Below, one piece after another: positions 52,253 through 62,837 of a DNA stretch of 64,000 bases (position 1 is its first letter; every line of letters begins with the position of its first letter). Position numbers and translations under genes: made by a program. The notes under the pieces were generated by a model, which saw only the letters and a program-made list of their open reading frames with translations, had not been told where the DNA came from and did no database searches. Source of the DNA: Myroides odoratimimus (GTDB lineage: Bacteria > Bacteroidota > Bacteroidia > Flavobacteriales > Flavobacteriaceae); the NCBI RefSeq assembly GCF_001485415.1, contig NZ_BCMQ01000005.1:124001-188000 (forward strand), written 5' to 3'.

Positions 52253-53464
52253 ATGTTATATTATTTATTTGAGTACTTAGATGATTATTTCAAAATTCCT
52301 GGGGCGGGGATGTTTCAATACATCACTTTCCGATCAGGTATGGCTATGATATTCTCATTGCTGATTTCGATCATCTACGGTAAGAGAATTATCAAATATC
52401 TACGAAAAATGCAGATTGGTGAGACTGTGCGTGAGCTTGGATTAGAAGGGCAGAAGGAAAAAGCAGGTACACCAACTATGGGAGGACTAATCATTATTGT
52501 AGCAACTCTTATACCAGTTCTATTGTTTGCAAAACTTGACAATACATACGTTTTATTACTTTTATTAACGACAGTATGGATGGGGACTATTGGATTCTTA
52601 GATGATTATCTAAAGATGAAGAAAAAAGATAAAGAAGGACTAAAAGGACGATTTAAAGTAATAGGACAGGTAGGACTAGGATTAATCGTAGGAGCAGTGC
52701 TTTATTTTAGCCCTACTGTGACAGTCAGAGAAATGCCTGCGAATAGAGCTTTAGTAGAAGATGTAGCTAGTAGATACGATGTAAAATCAACAGCAACGAC
52801 TATTCCTTTTCTAAAAGATAATGAATTTGATTATTCGATTTTAATCAGTTGGTTAGGAGAAGGAGCAGAGAAATATACTTGGTTGATCTTTATTCCTATT
52901 GTGATATTTATTGTGACAGCTGTCTCTAACGGAGCTAACCTAACAGATGGTATCGATGGATTGGCTGCCGGTACATCAGCAATCTCAACATTTGTGTTGG
53001 GAATTTTTGCGTTTATTTCGGGGAACGTTGTGTTATCAGCCTATTTGAATGTAATGTACATACCCCATTCAGGTGAGATGACTATTTATATAGCCTCCTT
53101 TATGGGTGCATTGATAGGGTTCTTATGGTATAATACTTATCCTGCTCAGGTATTTATGGGGGATACGGGTAGTTTAACTATCGGAGGTATTATAGCAGTA
53201 TTAGCTATAGCTGTACGAAAAGAATTAATCATTCCAGTATTATGTGGAATATTTTTAGCAGAGAACTTATCAGTAGTATTACAGGTAGGTTACTTTAAAT
53301 ATACAAAAAAGAAATATGGAGAAGGAAGAAGGATATTTTTAATGTCACCACTTCATCACCATTTCCAAAAGAAAGGATATCACGAGAGTAAGATTGTAAC
53401 TCGTTTTTGGATTATCGGAATATTGTTAGGAATATTCTGTATTGTTTCTTTAAAAATTAGATAG
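52253..53464 (+). CDS. mraY: Phospho-N-acetylmuramoyl-pentapeptide-transferase
   Basis: Integral membrane enzyme that makes lipid I. About ten hydrophobic helices. The catalytic Asp-rich motif [19 protein letters not shown] (near 122), [15 protein letters not shown] and the HHHF motif ([11 protein letters not shown]) are intact. 403 aa is about 40 longer than E. coli MraY because of an extra-membrane insertion (about 160-205), common in this phylum. Confidence 0.97.
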   Translation: MLYYLFEYLDDYFKIPGAGMFQYITFRSGMAMIFSLLISIIYGKRIIKYLRKMQIGETVRELGLEGQKEKAGTPTMGGLIIIVATLIPVLLFAKLDNTYVLLLLLTTVWMGTIGFLDDYLKMKKKDKEGLKGRFKVIGQVGLGLIVGAVLYFSPTVTVREMPANRALVEDVASRYDVKSTATTIPFLKDNEFDYSILISWLGEGAEKYTWLIFIPIVIFIVTAVSNGANLTDGIDGLAAGTSAISTFVLGIFAFISGNVVLSAYLNVMYIPHSGEMTIYIASFMGALIGFLWYNTYPAQVFMGDTGSLTIGGIIAVLAIAVRKELIIPVLCGIFLAENLSVVLQVGYFKYTKKKYGEGRRIFLMSPLHHHFQKKGYHESKIVTRFWIIGILLGIFCIVSLKIR

Positions 53465-53465
53465 T

Positions 53466-54797
53466 ATGAAGGTAGTTGTATTAGGAGCAGGAGAAAGTGG
53501 AGTAGGTACAGCTGTACTAGCTATGACCAAAGGGTATGATGTATTCGTTTCAGATTTTGGACAGATTGAAGATAAGTACAAGGCTGTTCTTAATGAGTTC
53601 AATGTACGCTGGGAAGAAGGAAGACATACAGAAACAGAAATATTGAGTGGTGATATAATAGTTAAAAGTCCTGGGATACCAGATAAAGTAGCTATTATTC
53701 AAAAAGCATTAGCAGCGGATATTGATGTTATTTCGGAGATAGAGTTTGCTTATACTTTTAATACAGAGCCATCTGTCGCTATAACAGGTAGTAATGGAAA
53801 AACAACAACGACGATGCTTACTTACCATCTATTGAGTAAGGGAGGATTGAACGTTGGTATAGGAGGAAATATAGGTGATAGCTACGCTAAGCAGGTAGCT
53901 GTGAATCCTGAAAAGTGTTATGTGTTAGAATTGAGCAGTTTTCAATTAGATGGCATACGCAAGTTTAGACCTCATATCGCTGTTATTACTAATATTAGCC
54001 CAGATCACTTAGATCGATATGATTATAAATATGAAAATTATATCAATGCTAAGTTTAGAATTACATTGAATCAAACCAAAGAGGATTATTTAATCTATGA
54101 TGATGATGATGTGGAGATTCAACGTTGGTTAACTAATAATAAAACTGCCGCTAAAAGAGTACCATTTTCTATTACTAAAAAGTTAGAATATGGAGCTTAT
54201 TTAGAAGGGCAAAATATTGTAGTGGCTATGGACAAGGAAACAGTGGTATTACCAATTAGCGAATTGGGTGTTGAAGGAAAGCACAATGTTAAGAATGCTA
54301 TGGCAGCTACGGCTGTGGCACAATTAAAAAGAATAAGAAAGCAAAGTATTAGAGAGAGCTTATCCGATTTTCAAGGAGCTGAACATCGTTTAGAAAAGGT
54401 AATGAAAGTAGAGAATGTTCAGTATATAAATGACTCTAAAGCAACTAATATCAACGCTACCTTTTTTGCATTAGAAAGTATGAAGACACCAACAGTATGG
54501 ATTGTTGGAGGAGTAGATAAAGGAAATGATTATGATGAGTTAATGCCTTTAGTTCGCGAGAAAGTAAAGAGTATTATTTGTCTAGGTGTTGATAATAGTA
54601 AGATAAAAGCAGCTTATGAACAGGTAGTGGACACATTGATCGAGGTTCAGAGTATGGAGGATGCTGTGAAGATGGCACAACGCTTAGCTGAGAGTGGTGA
54701 TACAGTATTACTGTCACCAGCCTGTGCAAGTTTTGATTTATTTAAAAATTACGAAGATAGAGGACATCAGTTTAAAGCTGAAGTAAATAATCTATAA
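53466..54797 (+). CDS. murD: UDP-MurNAc-L-alanine:D-glutamate ligase
   Basis: Cytoplasmic Mur ligase adding D-Glu. N-terminal VVLGAGESGVGTAVLA, ATP loop ITGSNGKTTTTMLTYHLL (near 106), ISPDHLDRYDYKYENYINAK, and INDSKATNINATFFALES typical of MurD. At 443 aa it has the normal length. One base separates it from mraY. Confidence 0.97.
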   Translation: MKVVVLGAGESGVGTAVLAMTKGYDVFVSDFGQIEDKYKAVLNEFNVRWEEGRHTETEILSGDIIVKSPGIPDKVAIIQKALAADIDVISEIEFAYTFNTEPSVAITGSNGKTTTTMLTYHLLSKGGLNVGIGGNIGDSYAKQVAVNPEKCYVLELSSFQLDGIRKFRPHIAVITNISPDHLDRYDYKYENYINAKFRITLNQTKEDYLIYDDDDVEIQRWLTNNKTAAKRVPFSITKKLEYGAYLEGQNIVVAMDKETVVLPISELGVEGKHNVKNAMAATAVAQLKRIRKQSIRESLSDFQGAEHRLEKVMKVENVQYINDSKATNINATFFALESMKTPTVWIVGGVDKGNDYDELMPLVREKVKSIICLGVDNSKIKAAYEQVVDTLIEVQSMEDAVKMAQRLAESGDTVLLSPACASFDLFKNYEDRGHQFKAEVNNL

Positions 54798-54803
54798 GAT
54801 AAA

Positions 54804-56042
54804 ATGAAAAAGTTAGTTGCTAATTTATATGGGGATAAACATATATGGACAGTAATATTTTTACTGGCCTTATTTTCGTTTGTACCTGTATATAGTGCGA
54901 GTACTAACTTAGTTTATACGATAGGTACAGGGAAGTCTACATTCTCTTATTTGTTTAAGCATTTTGCTCACTTATCTATTGGTTTTGTGTTATTGTATTT
55001 AGCACATAAACTAGAGTATAGATATTTTAGGCAATTGTCCATTCTTATGATGCCAGTAGCCATTGTGTTACTGTTCTTTACTTTGATTCAAGGTAAGACC
55101 ATAGGAGGAGCAAATGCGAGTAGGTGGTTAGACTTAGGCGTTATTCAGATACAACCATCTGCGATAGCAGCTGTAGTTGTACTAGGGTATGTAGCGCAGT
55201 ATCTGGTCAGTATTCAAGATAAGAAAGTTGAGTTTTGGCCTTCAGTATTAGAGTTATGGTTGCCTGTTATGGTTGTAGTTGGATTAATCTTTCCAGCTAA
55301 CTTTTCTACAGCAGCTTTGATCTTCTTGATGGTTGGTATATTGGTATTTGTGGGGAAGTATCCTTTTAAATATCTAGCAGCTATTTTTGGAGCAGGAATG
55401 TTGTTTGTGACCTTGTTTGTATTGGCAGCAAAAGCTTTACCTGAAGGAACGATGCCTAACCGTGTAGATACATGGATAAGTCGTATAGATAGATTCGCTA
55501 ATGCAGATGAAGGAGGAAAGGATCTTTATCAAGTTGACAACGCTAAGATAGCTATCGCATCTGGTGGATTAGTGGGAAAAGGGCCTGGGAAAAGTGTTCA
55601 GAAGAACTTTTTACCACAGTCTTCATCGGATTTTATTTATGCTATTATTGTTGAAGAATATGGTATGGTGGGTGGACTATCGATACTGTTTCTTTATCTG
55701 TATTTGTTCTTTAGGTTTTTGATTGCAGCACATAAGGCTCCGACTTTATTTGGGAAGTTGTTGGTTACTGGGTTAGGGTTTTATTTTATATTCCAAGCCT
55801 TGATCAATATGGGAGTAGCTGTGTCGTTACTGCCTACGACAGGACAAACGTTACCTCTGATTAGTAGTGGAGGAACATCGATCTGGATGACTTGTATTTC
55901 GTTAGGAGTGATTCTAAGTGTTACCAAAAAAGAACAGGAGATACAGAAACAAGAGATGGAAAGAATGATAGAGGAAGAGCGTATGCAAGAAGAGCTAGGT
56001 AAACAAGAAGAGCTTAGGCAAAATCAAGAATTAGTAAAATAG
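54804..56042 (+). CDS. ftsW: Cell division protein FtsW (SEDS family)
   Basis: Septal peptidoglycan glycosyltransferase of the SEDS family. About ten membrane helices, GANASRWLDLGVIQIQPS near the middle, FIYAIIVEEYGMVGGL and LPTTGQTLPLISSGGTSIW, all SEDS signatures. 412 aa. It ends in a charged Glu/Gln-rich tail of about 40 residues that looks coiled coil, likely cytoplasmic. Pairs with the FtsI encoded upstream in the same cluster. Confidence 0.97.
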   Translation: MKKLVANLYGDKHIWTVIFLLALFSFVPVYSASTNLVYTIGTGKSTFSYLFKHFAHLSIGFVLLYLAHKLEYRYFRQLSILMMPVAIVLLFFTLIQGKTIGGANASRWLDLGVIQIQPSAIAAVVVLGYVAQYLVSIQDKKVEFWPSVLELWLPVMVVVGLIFPANFSTAALIFLMVGILVFVGKYPFKYLAAIFGAGMLFVTLFVLAAKALPEGTMPNRVDTWISRIDRFANADEGGKDLYQVDNAKIAIASGGLVGKGPGKSVQKNFLPQSSSDFIYAIIVEEYGMVGGLSILFLYLYLFFRFLIAAHKAPTLFGKLLVTGLGFYFIFQALINMGVAVSLLPTTGQTLPLISSGGTSIWMTCISLGVILSVTKKEQEIQKQEMERMIEEERMQEELGKQEELRQNQELVK

Positions 56043-56064
56043 AATATAGGAAATAATATAATAA

Positions 56065-57159
56065 ATGAAACGTGCACCGAGAGTCATATTAAGTGGAGGA
56101 GGAACAGGAGGACATATCTATCCTGCGATAGCTATTGCTAATGAGATTAAGGCAAGGTATGCAGATGCTGAAATCTTGTTCGTAGGAGCTGAGAATAAAA
56201 TGGAGATGCAGAAGGTGCCGCAGGCAGGTTATAAGATAGAAGGATTATGGATATCAGGTATTCAACGAAAGTTGACTGTAGATAATCTTGCGTTTCCGTT
56301 TAAACTGATTAGTAGTTTATGGAAGTCTGGTAAAATAATTAAAAAGTTTAAACCAGATGTAGTAATTGGTACTGGAGGTTTTGCTAGTGGAGCTGTAGTG
56401 AAAGTTGCTGCTGGTAAGAATATACCGACATTAATCCAAGAGCAGAATTCCTTTCCAGGTATAACGAATAAGTTATTAGGAAAGAAGGTAAATAAGGTAT
56501 GTGTGGCGTATGATCATCTAGAAAGATTCTTTCCTGCGTCAAAGATTATAAAGACAGGTAACCCTGTTAGAAATGATTTATTAGATGTTAGTTCTATGAA
56601 GGAGGAAGGTATTCGTTCTTTTGGATTAGATAGTTCTAAAGACATTCTTTTAGTTTTAGGAGGAAGTCTTGGAGCTAGGAGAATAAATCAATTGATTGAA
56701 GAGAATTTAGAAGAGATAAAGAAGAAGAATATACAAGTTATATGGCAGTGTGGTAAGCTGTATTATGAGGAGTATAAGAAATATCAGGCAGAGGGGGTAT
56801 TAGTAACTGCTTTTGTGGAGAAGATGAACTTAGCCTATGCAGCAGCAGACTATGTGATTTCTAGAGCAGGAGCTTCTTCTATTTCTGAATTAGCATTGGT
56901 AGGTAAGCCTGTTATATTTATTCCTTCTCCTAATGTAGCTGAAGATCATCAGACTAAAAATGCGATGAGTATTGTAAGCGAAGAAGGAGCAATATTGCTA
57001 AAAGAAGCAGAGCTAGCAGAGCAGTTCTTGCCAACATTTACTGCGTTAGTAGAAGATAAAGAGTTGCAAAATAAGTTAGGTACTAACTTTAGAAGGTTAG
57101 CGTTACCTAATGCAACAAAAGATATAGTAGATCAAGTAGAAGCTATAATGAATATTTAA
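56065..57159 (+). CDS. murG: UDP-GlcNAc:lipid I N-acetylglucosamine transferase
   Basis: Glycosyltransferase that makes lipid II at the inner face of the membrane. Glycine-rich [31 protein letters not shown] and [15 protein letters not shown] in the N-terminal lobe; [24 protein letters not shown] and EDHQTKNA in the C-terminal lobe. 364 aa, normal. Confidence 0.98.
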   Translation: MKRAPRVILSGGGTGGHIYPAIAIANEIKARYADAEILFVGAENKMEMQKVPQAGYKIEGLWISGIQRKLTVDNLAFPFKLISSLWKSGKIIKKFKPDVVIGTGGFASGAVVKVAAGKNIPTLIQEQNSFPGITNKLLGKKVNKVCVAYDHLERFFPASKIIKTGNPVRNDLLDVSSMKEEGIRSFGLDSSKDILLVLGGSLGARRINQLIEENLEEIKKKNIQVIWQCGKLYYEEYKKYQAEGVLVTAFVEKMNLAYAAADYVISRAGASSISELALVGKPVIFIPSPNVAEDHQTKNAMSIVSEEGAILLKEAELAEQFLPTFTALVEDKELQNKLGTNFRRLALPNATKDIVDQVEAIMNI

Positions 57160-57161
57160 GT

Positions 57162-58505
57162 ATGGAATTAAGTAAGATAAAGAGCGTATTTTTTATAGGA
57201 ATCGGAGGCATAGGTATGAGTGCCTTAGCTCGTTATTTTAAATTTATAGGAAAGAATGTTGCAGGATATGATCGCACTGAAACACAATTAACTGATGAAT
57301 TAAAAGAAGCTGGAATTGATATCCACTTTGAAGATAATTTAGAGTTAGTAAAGGATGTGTATAAGGATAAGGAAACAACTTTAGTTGTAGTCACTCCTGC
57401 GATACCTAGTACACATACAGAGTGGAACTATTTTATCGATAATGGATTTGATATTCGTAAGCGTTCTGAAGTATTAGGGTTGATAACTAAGGATACCTAT
57501 TGTTTTGCAGTAGCAGGAACACATGGTAAGACTACAACAACAAGTATTTTAGGACATTTATTATTTCAAGCAGGTGTTGATGTAACAGCATTTGTTGGTG
57601 GAGTAGTAGAGAATTATCAGACTAACTTAATCGGAAGTGGTAAAACAGTAACAGTAGTAGAGGCAGATGAGTTTGATCGTTCTTTTTTAAGATTGTATCC
57701 TGATACAGCTTGTATTACTTCTACTGAGGCGGATCACTTAGATATATTTGGTACTGCAGAAGAAATGTTAGTAGCATTCCAAGACTTTGCAAATAAGGTT
57801 GAGGATAAGACTAAATTCTTTAAAACTGAACAAGTAGACTTAAATGGTATTAAAGTTGGTTTTGGAGAGGACTGTATTTATAGAATAGAGAACATATCTA
57901 TTGATAATGGATGGTATGTTTTTGATATTATAACTCCTAATGAGAGCATTGAAGGTGTTCGCTTTGGATTACCAGGTAGACATAACCTATCTAATGCATT
58001 AGTAGCCTTCGCTATGGCTTATAATTACGGAATAGATGCAAATGTATTAGTAGATGGTTTAGGAAGCTTTAAAGGTGTTAGAAGAAGGTTTTCTTATAAG
58101 ATCAGAAGAGATGATCTTATTTATATAGATGATTACGCTCATCACCCGACAGAAATACAAGCAGTAAGTCAGGCGGTACATGAGTTATATAGTGATAAGA
58201 AGATAGTAGCTGTGTTCCAACCTCATTTGTATAGTCGTACAAGAGACTTTATGAGTGAGTTTGCTATAGCATTATCTACCTTCGATCATGTAGTGTTATT
58301 AGATATTTATCCAGCAAGAGAGTTGCCTATAGAAGGAGTGACGTCAGCAGCATTGTTAGATCAAATGACATCAGTGGATAAAGTGGTCTTGCAAAAAGAG
58401 GAGTTATTACCTTATTTAAAGGCTTCTAAGGCTGAATTAGTTTTGACTATAGGAGCTGGTGATTTAGGAGAAATGGTAGAAGATATAAAGAAAGGATTAG
58501 AATAA
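57162..58505 (+). CDS. murC: UDP-MurNAc:L-alanine ligase
   Basis: First Mur ligase, adding L-Ala to UDP-MurNAc. FIGIGGIGMSALARYF at the N-terminus, ATP loop VAGTHGKTTTTSILGHLL (near 120), TEADHLDIFGTAEEM, and DDYAHHPTEIQAV. 447 aa, normal. The gene lies 2 bases after murG, the usual order in flavobacteria. The cluster carries no murB, murF or ddl. Confidence 0.97.
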   Translation: MELSKIKSVFFIGIGGIGMSALARYFKFIGKNVAGYDRTETQLTDELKEAGIDIHFEDNLELVKDVYKDKETTLVVVTPAIPSTHTEWNYFIDNGFDIRKRSEVLGLITKDTYCFAVAGTHGKTTTTSILGHLLFQAGVDVTAFVGGVVENYQTNLIGSGKTVTVVEADEFDRSFLRLYPDTACITSTEADHLDIFGTAEEMLVAFQDFANKVEDKTKFFKTEQVDLNGIKVGFGEDCIYRIENISIDNGWYVFDIITPNESIEGVRFGLPGRHNLSNALVAFAMAYNYGIDANVLVDGLGSFKGVRRRFSYKIRRDDLIYIDDYAHHPTEIQAVSQAVHELYSDKKIVAVFQPHLYSRTRDFMSEFAIALSTFDHVVLLDIYPARELPIEGVTSAALLDQMTSVDKVVLQKEELLPYLKASKAELVLTIGAGDLGEMVEDIKKGLE

Positions 58506-58522
58506 TATAGAAGTTTTAGTAC

Positions 58523-59260
58523 GTGGAAAAGTTGTTTAAGAAAATAAAGTGGTCAGATGTTCGCATATTGCTATTGTGTGGACTGTTACTGTTTTTGTAT
58601 TCTTTTACTAATAAACGTAGTAATGATCGTGAAGTTAAGGATATCGATGTGGTTTTTAAGGAAAGTGAAGAACACTTTGTAACAAGTAGTGAAATTCGCA
58701 ATTTGCTTAAAAATAAATTTCCAAAAATTTCCGAGATTAATAGAAGTGTTTTAGATTTGAATAATCTAGAGAAAAACGTGCTAAAAAATGAATTAATCAG
58801 AAATGCGGATGTTTATTTGACGATAGATAATAAAATAATCGTTGATATTTGGCAAAAAAAAGCAATCGGAAGAGTGATAGATGGGGATAATAATTATTAT
58901 CTTGATGAGTTAGGGAAAATGATGCCATTATCAAGTAATTTTTCTGATAGAGTTCCTATGGTGCAGGGAAAGGTGAACAAGAGTAATGAAAGAGATATTA
59001 AGGAAATACTTGAATTAATCAACAAGGACGAATTCTTAAGAGAAGACATTACAGGGATTGTTATAGAACCAAAAGGAACTTTAATGTTGATTAGTCGTAC
59101 AAACCGTTTTGACATTTTGTTTGGAGGGTTTGATGAAATGGAAATAAAGTTACAAAACTATAAAGCCTTTGTACAGTATTTGATAAGAGAGAATGTTGAA
59201 CAAGAGAAATACAAGTATATAAACCTCAAGTTTACCCAACAAGTGGTATGCACGAAATAG
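58523..59260 (+). CDS. ftsQ: FtsQ-like cell division protein (GTG start)
   Basis: Bitopic division protein of the FtsQ/DivIB type. Short cytoplasmic tail, one membrane helix (ILLLCGLLLFLYSFT, near 16-30), then a POTRA-like region beginning DVVFKESEEHFVTSSEIRNLL. 245 aa. The POTRA pattern is weak but position between murC and ftsA makes the call secure. The start is GTG (58523), the only reasonable in-frame start before the membrane helix. Confidence 0.88.
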   Translation: MEKLFKKIKWSDVRILLLCGLLLFLYSFTNKRSNDREVKDIDVVFKESEEHFVTSSEIRNLLKNKFPKISEINRSVLDLNNLEKNVLKNELIRNADVYLTIDNKIIVDIWQKKAIGRVIDGDNNYYLDELGKMMPLSSNFSDRVPMVQGKVNKSNERDIKEILELINKDEFLREDITGIVIEPKGTLMLISRTNRFDILFGGFDEMEIKLQNYKAFVQYLIRENVEQEKYKYINLKFTQQVVCTK

Positions 59261-59269
59261 AAAAAGAGT

Positions 59270-60697
59270 ATGGAAAAAGAAAATATAGCTGTAGGTTTAG
59301 ACATTGGGACAACTAAGATTGTCGCAATGATTGGAAAGAAAAACGAATACGGTAAACTAGAAATTTTAGGATTAGGTAAAGCTAAAAGTCTAGGTGTTAA
59401 ACGAGGTGTTGTTAACAATATCACGCAGACTATTCAGTCTATTCAGAATGCTGTTACTGATGCTGAGTCAGCAGCAGGGTATAAGATCAAGAATGTAGTA
59501 GTAGGTATTGCTGGACAACATATACGTAGTATTCAACATAGTGATTATATAAGTAGAGATAATCCTGATGAAGTAATAGGAGACAAGGACATTGAGCAAT
59601 TAATTACTCAAGTTCAGAAGTTGAGTATGCTTCCAGGAGAAGAAATTATACACGTACTTCCACAAGAGTTCAAAATAGATGGAGAGCCTGGTATTAAGGA
59701 ACCTATCGGAATGTATGGAAGTCGTTTGGAAGCTGTATTCCATGTAGTAGTAGGTCAAGCCGCATTAATAAAGAATGCAGGGAGATGTATTAAAGATGCA
59801 GGATTAGAGCTTTCAGGTATTACTTTAGAGCCTTTAGCATCAGCTGAAGCAGTTCTAAGTCAAGAAGAAAAAGAAGCTGGGGTAGCACTTATCGATATCG
59901 GTGGTGGTACAACGGACTTAGCTATCTTTAAAGACGGTATTATTCGTCATACAGCTGTAGTGCCTTTCGGAGGAAATGTTATTACAGAAGATATTAAAGA
60001 AGGATGTTCTATTATAGAACGTCAAGCTGAGATACTAAAAGTAAAGTTTGGGTCTGCTTGGCCAGGAGAAAATAAAGATAATGAGATTGTTTCTATTCCA
60101 GGATTAAGAGGAAAAGAACCAAAGGAAATATCTTTAAAGAACTTGTCTAAGATTATTCATGCTCGAGTAGAAGAGATCATACAATTGGTATTCTCTGAAA
60201 TTAAGAGTTATGGATATGAAAGCCCACAGAAGAAACTGATTGCTGGTATTGTTTTAACTGGAGGTGGTTCTGAATTAAAACATATTAAGCAATTAGTAGA
60301 ATATATCACTGGTATAGATACTCGTATAGGATATCCTAATGAGCACTTAGCAGGAGATTCTAATTTAGAGATATCTAGTCCATTATACGCTACTGCGGTA
60401 GGGTTAGTAATGGAAAGTGAAAGACATCATATAAAAGGAGCTGTTTCATTAGCAGATATTGCTGTTGAGAATAGAGTTCCAGAAGTGGAGGCGCCTGTTG
60501 TTAATCGCGCAGAGCCTGTGGTGCAACAACCAGTTGTATCACAAGATCCAATAGAAACAGTAAGTCAAGAAAGACCTAAAGTTTCTGAAGAACCAAAAGA
60601 GACTGAATTTAGATCGCCAACGGCAGAAAAATTTGAATCAAATTTCTTTGGTACTTTTTTTAGAAAAATAAAAGATTTTATTGAAAAGCAAGAATAA
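59270..60697 (+). CDS. ftsA: Cell division protein FtsA
   Basis: Actin-like protein that attaches FtsZ to the membrane. Nucleotide-binding motifs VGLDIGTTKIVAMIG (N-terminus), VALIDIGGGTTDLAIF and IVLTGGGSELKHI. The C-terminus FFGTFFRKIKDFIEKQE is an amphipathic membrane-targeting helix, preceded by a disordered Pro/Glu/Val linker. 475 aa, longer than E. coli FtsA (420) because of that linker. Confidence 0.97.
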   Translation: MEKENIAVGLDIGTTKIVAMIGKKNEYGKLEILGLGKAKSLGVKRGVVNNITQTIQSIQNAVTDAESAAGYKIKNVVVGIAGQHIRSIQHSDYISRDNPDEVIGDKDIEQLITQVQKLSMLPGEEIIHVLPQEFKIDGEPGIKEPIGMYGSRLEAVFHVVVGQAALIKNAGRCIKDAGLELSGITLEPLASAEAVLSQEEKEAGVALIDIGGGTTDLAIFKDGIIRHTAVVPFGGNVITEDIKEGCSIIERQAEILKVKFGSAWPGENKDNEIVSIPGLRGKEPKEISLKNLSKIIHARVEEIIQLVFSEIKSYGYESPQKKLIAGIVLTGGGSELKHIKQLVEYITGIDTRIGYPNEHLAGDSNLEISSPLYATAVGLVMESERHHIKGAVSLADIAVENRVPEVEAPVVNRAEPVVQQPVVSQDPIETVSQERPKVSEEPKETEFRSPTAEKFESNFFGTFFRKIKDFIEKQE

Positions 60698-60710
60698 AAA
60701 GGCTACGTAT

Positions 60711-62771
60711 ATGGAGAATACAGATTTTGGAGGAATAAAGTTTGATTTACCGAAAAACCAATCAAACGTTATCAAAGTAATAGGTGTAGGAGGCGGTGGA
60801 AGTAATGCTATTAATCACATGTTCCAACAAGGAATTAAAGGTGTAGATTTTATAGTGTGTAATACTGACTCTCAAGCATTAGAAAATAGTCCAGTTCCAA
60901 CTAAAATTCAGTTAGGAGTTAACCTTACGGAAGGGTTAGGAGCAGGAGCTAATCCAGAAGTGGGCCAACAGTCTGCTTTAGAAAGTATAGAAGAGATAGA
61001 GAAGATGTTAGATACCAACACTAAGATGGTATTTATCACTGCTGGTATGGGTGGTGGTACTGGTACAGGTGCTGCTCCAGTTATTGCTCAGTTATCTAAA
61101 GAACGTGATATCCTTACAGTAGGTATTGTTACTATTCCTTTCCAATTCGAAGGTAAGGTAAGACAAGACCAAGCTTTAAAAGGGGTTGAACGTCTACGTA
61201 AACAAGTTGACTCTTTAGTTGTTATCAATAATAATAAGTTACGAGAGGTATATGGTAATTTAGGTTTCAAAGCTGGTTTCTCCAAAGCCGACGAAGTCTT
61301 ATCTACTGCAGCTCGTGGTATCGCAGAAGTTATTACGCATCACTATACTCAGAATATTGACTTAAAGGATGCTAAGACTGTATTATCTGATAGTGGTACT
61401 GCTATAATGGGATCTGCTACAGCTTCTGGTGAAACTAGAGCTAAAGATGCTATTGTAGATGCATTAGATTCTCCTCTATTAAATGATAATAAGATTAGCG
61501 GTGCTAAGAATGTATTGTTATTAATTGTGTCTGGTGCAAATGAGATTACAATTGATGAGATAGGTGAAATCAACGACCACATCCAGACAGAAGCTGGGCA
61601 TAATGCTAACATCATTATGGGGGTTGGTGAAGATGAGTCTTTAGGAGATGCTATTTCTGTAACAATCATTGCTACAGGTTTCAATATCGAACAACAAAAA
61701 AGTATTGTTACAACAGGTGAGCCTAATAAGATTATTCACGTATTAGAAGGTGATCAGAAGTTAGAGCATAATTTAATGCAAGCTTCATCTGTAGAGTCTT
61801 TCGGCTACTCTTCTCCAGATGAGCCATTATCTAAGGTTACTACTATTATTTCTTCTTCAGAAGATGCAGTAGAAGAAACAGAAAAAATTACTGTACATCA
61901 GTTAGGTGATTTTGAAGATGAAGATCTTGATGAAGGTATCTCTGTAGAGGCAATGAATGAGGAAGACGTTCAAGTAAATCAAGTGACAGCAGAAGCTACT
62001 GAGAAAGCAAGTGATGCTAATGGATTAGATGTTTTTTTTGAAATCGTAACGCCTTCTGAGGAAGTAAAAAAAAATACTAGTATTTCAGAAGAGCAAAATT
62101 TAGCAAAAACAAAAGATATAAGAGATATAAATGTTGTTGATCCTGAGTTTGTTATTGTAAATGTAGCAAAAAGACCAGAAACACAAGTGTCTCAACAACC
62201 ACAAGCAAATGCTCCTGTTGTGTATCATTTAGAGGATGATGTGGTAGAAGCAAAAAGCAATATTGCTTATGGTAATGAAGCTAAATCAGTTCAAAATATG
62301 GCTGCTCCTAAAGAAGAAATTATCATGTTCTCTTTAGAAGATTATACAGATAAAGAAAGTGAGTTAGCATCAGCAAAACCGATTAATAAACATCAAGATG
62401 CAATAGAAGATGAATTTAGATTTTTTATTAAATCTGAGGAACCAACTCCAGCTGCAGTAGAAGCATCTAATGCAGTAGTAGAAGAGGAACTAGATGAAGT
62501 AAACCCTATCGAGATGAGTATCGAGGAGTTTACACTTAAGAGTCGCGCTGCTGAACGCAGAAAAAAGATGAAAGAGTTTAACTACAAGTTTAATAATACG
62601 AACAGTCAGTTAACAGAGTTAGAGCGTGAGCCAGCTTATAAAAGAAGTGGAGTAGACTTACACGAGTCAGACGAGACAACTAATAAGTCACGTATTACTT
62701 TCGGGTTAGATAGTAATAACGATGGGCAGTTAAGATCTAACAACTCATATTTACACGATAATGTAGATTAA
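60711..62771 (+). CDS. ftsZ: Cell division protein FtsZ with long C-terminal region
   Basis: Tubulin-like GTPase that builds the division ring. GTPase domain from about 20 to 340: [15 protein letters not shown], tubulin signature [10 protein letters not shown] (near 112) and the T7-loop region [11 protein letters not shown] (near 215). The start is the ATG at 60711 ([12 protein letters not shown]); an upstream TTG overlaps ftsA and adds residues unlike the family. The C-terminal ~340 residues are an acidic, low-complexity tail. It has [19 protein letters not shown] and ends [10 protein letters not shown] instead of the canonical LRR-type end peptide. 686 aa in all, nearly twice E. coli FtsZ. 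Confidence 0.97.
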   Translation: MENTDFGGIKFDLPKNQSNVIKVIGVGGGGSNAINHMFQQGIKGVDFIVCNTDSQALENSPVPTKIQLGVNLTEGLGAGANPEVGQQSALESIEEIEKMLDTNTKMVFITAGMGGGTGTGAAPVIAQLSKERDILTVGIVTIPFQFEGKVRQDQALKGVERLRKQVDSLVVINNNKLREVYGNLGFKAGFSKADEVLSTAARGIAEVITHHYTQNIDLKDAKTVLSDSGTAIMGSATASGETRAKDAIVDALDSPLLNDNKISGAKNVLLLIVSGANEITIDEIGEINDHIQTEAGHNANIIMGVGEDESLGDAISVTIIATGFNIEQQKSIVTTGEPNKIIHVLEGDQKLEHNLMQASSVESFGYSSPDEPLSKVTTIISSSEDAVEETEKITVHQLGDFEDEDLDEGISVEAMNEEDVQVNQVTAEATEKASDANGLDVFFEIVTPSEEVKKNTSISEEQNLAKTKDIRDINVVDPEFVIVNVAKRPETQVSQQPQANAPVVYHLEDDVVEAKSNIAYGNEAKSVQNMAAPKEEIIMFSLEDYTDKESELASAKPINKHQDAIEDEFRFFIKSEEPTPAAVEASNAVVEEELDEVNPIEMSIEEFTLKSRAAERRKKMKEFNYKFNNTNSQLTELEREPAYKRSGVDLHESDETTNKSRITFGLDSNNDGQLRSNNSYLHDNVD

Positions 62772-62790
62772 TTACAAGTATATTATTTAA

Positions 62791-62814
62791 AAGGACTATC
62801 GAAAGATAGTCCTT
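62791..62814. terminator. Terminator after ftsZ
   Basis: AAGGACTATC-gaaa-GATAGTCCTT, a ten-base perfect stem with a GAAA tetraloop, followed by TTTATTTTT; also lies at the end of the convergent gene. Confidence 0.9.
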
Positions 62815-62837
62815 TTATTTTTCGCCATATTTTGACG

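Noticed and set aside
60681..60710. TTG start for FtsZ overlapping ftsA
   Set aside because: The extra residues are just the ftsA end in another frame; the ATG at 60711 matches family N-termini.
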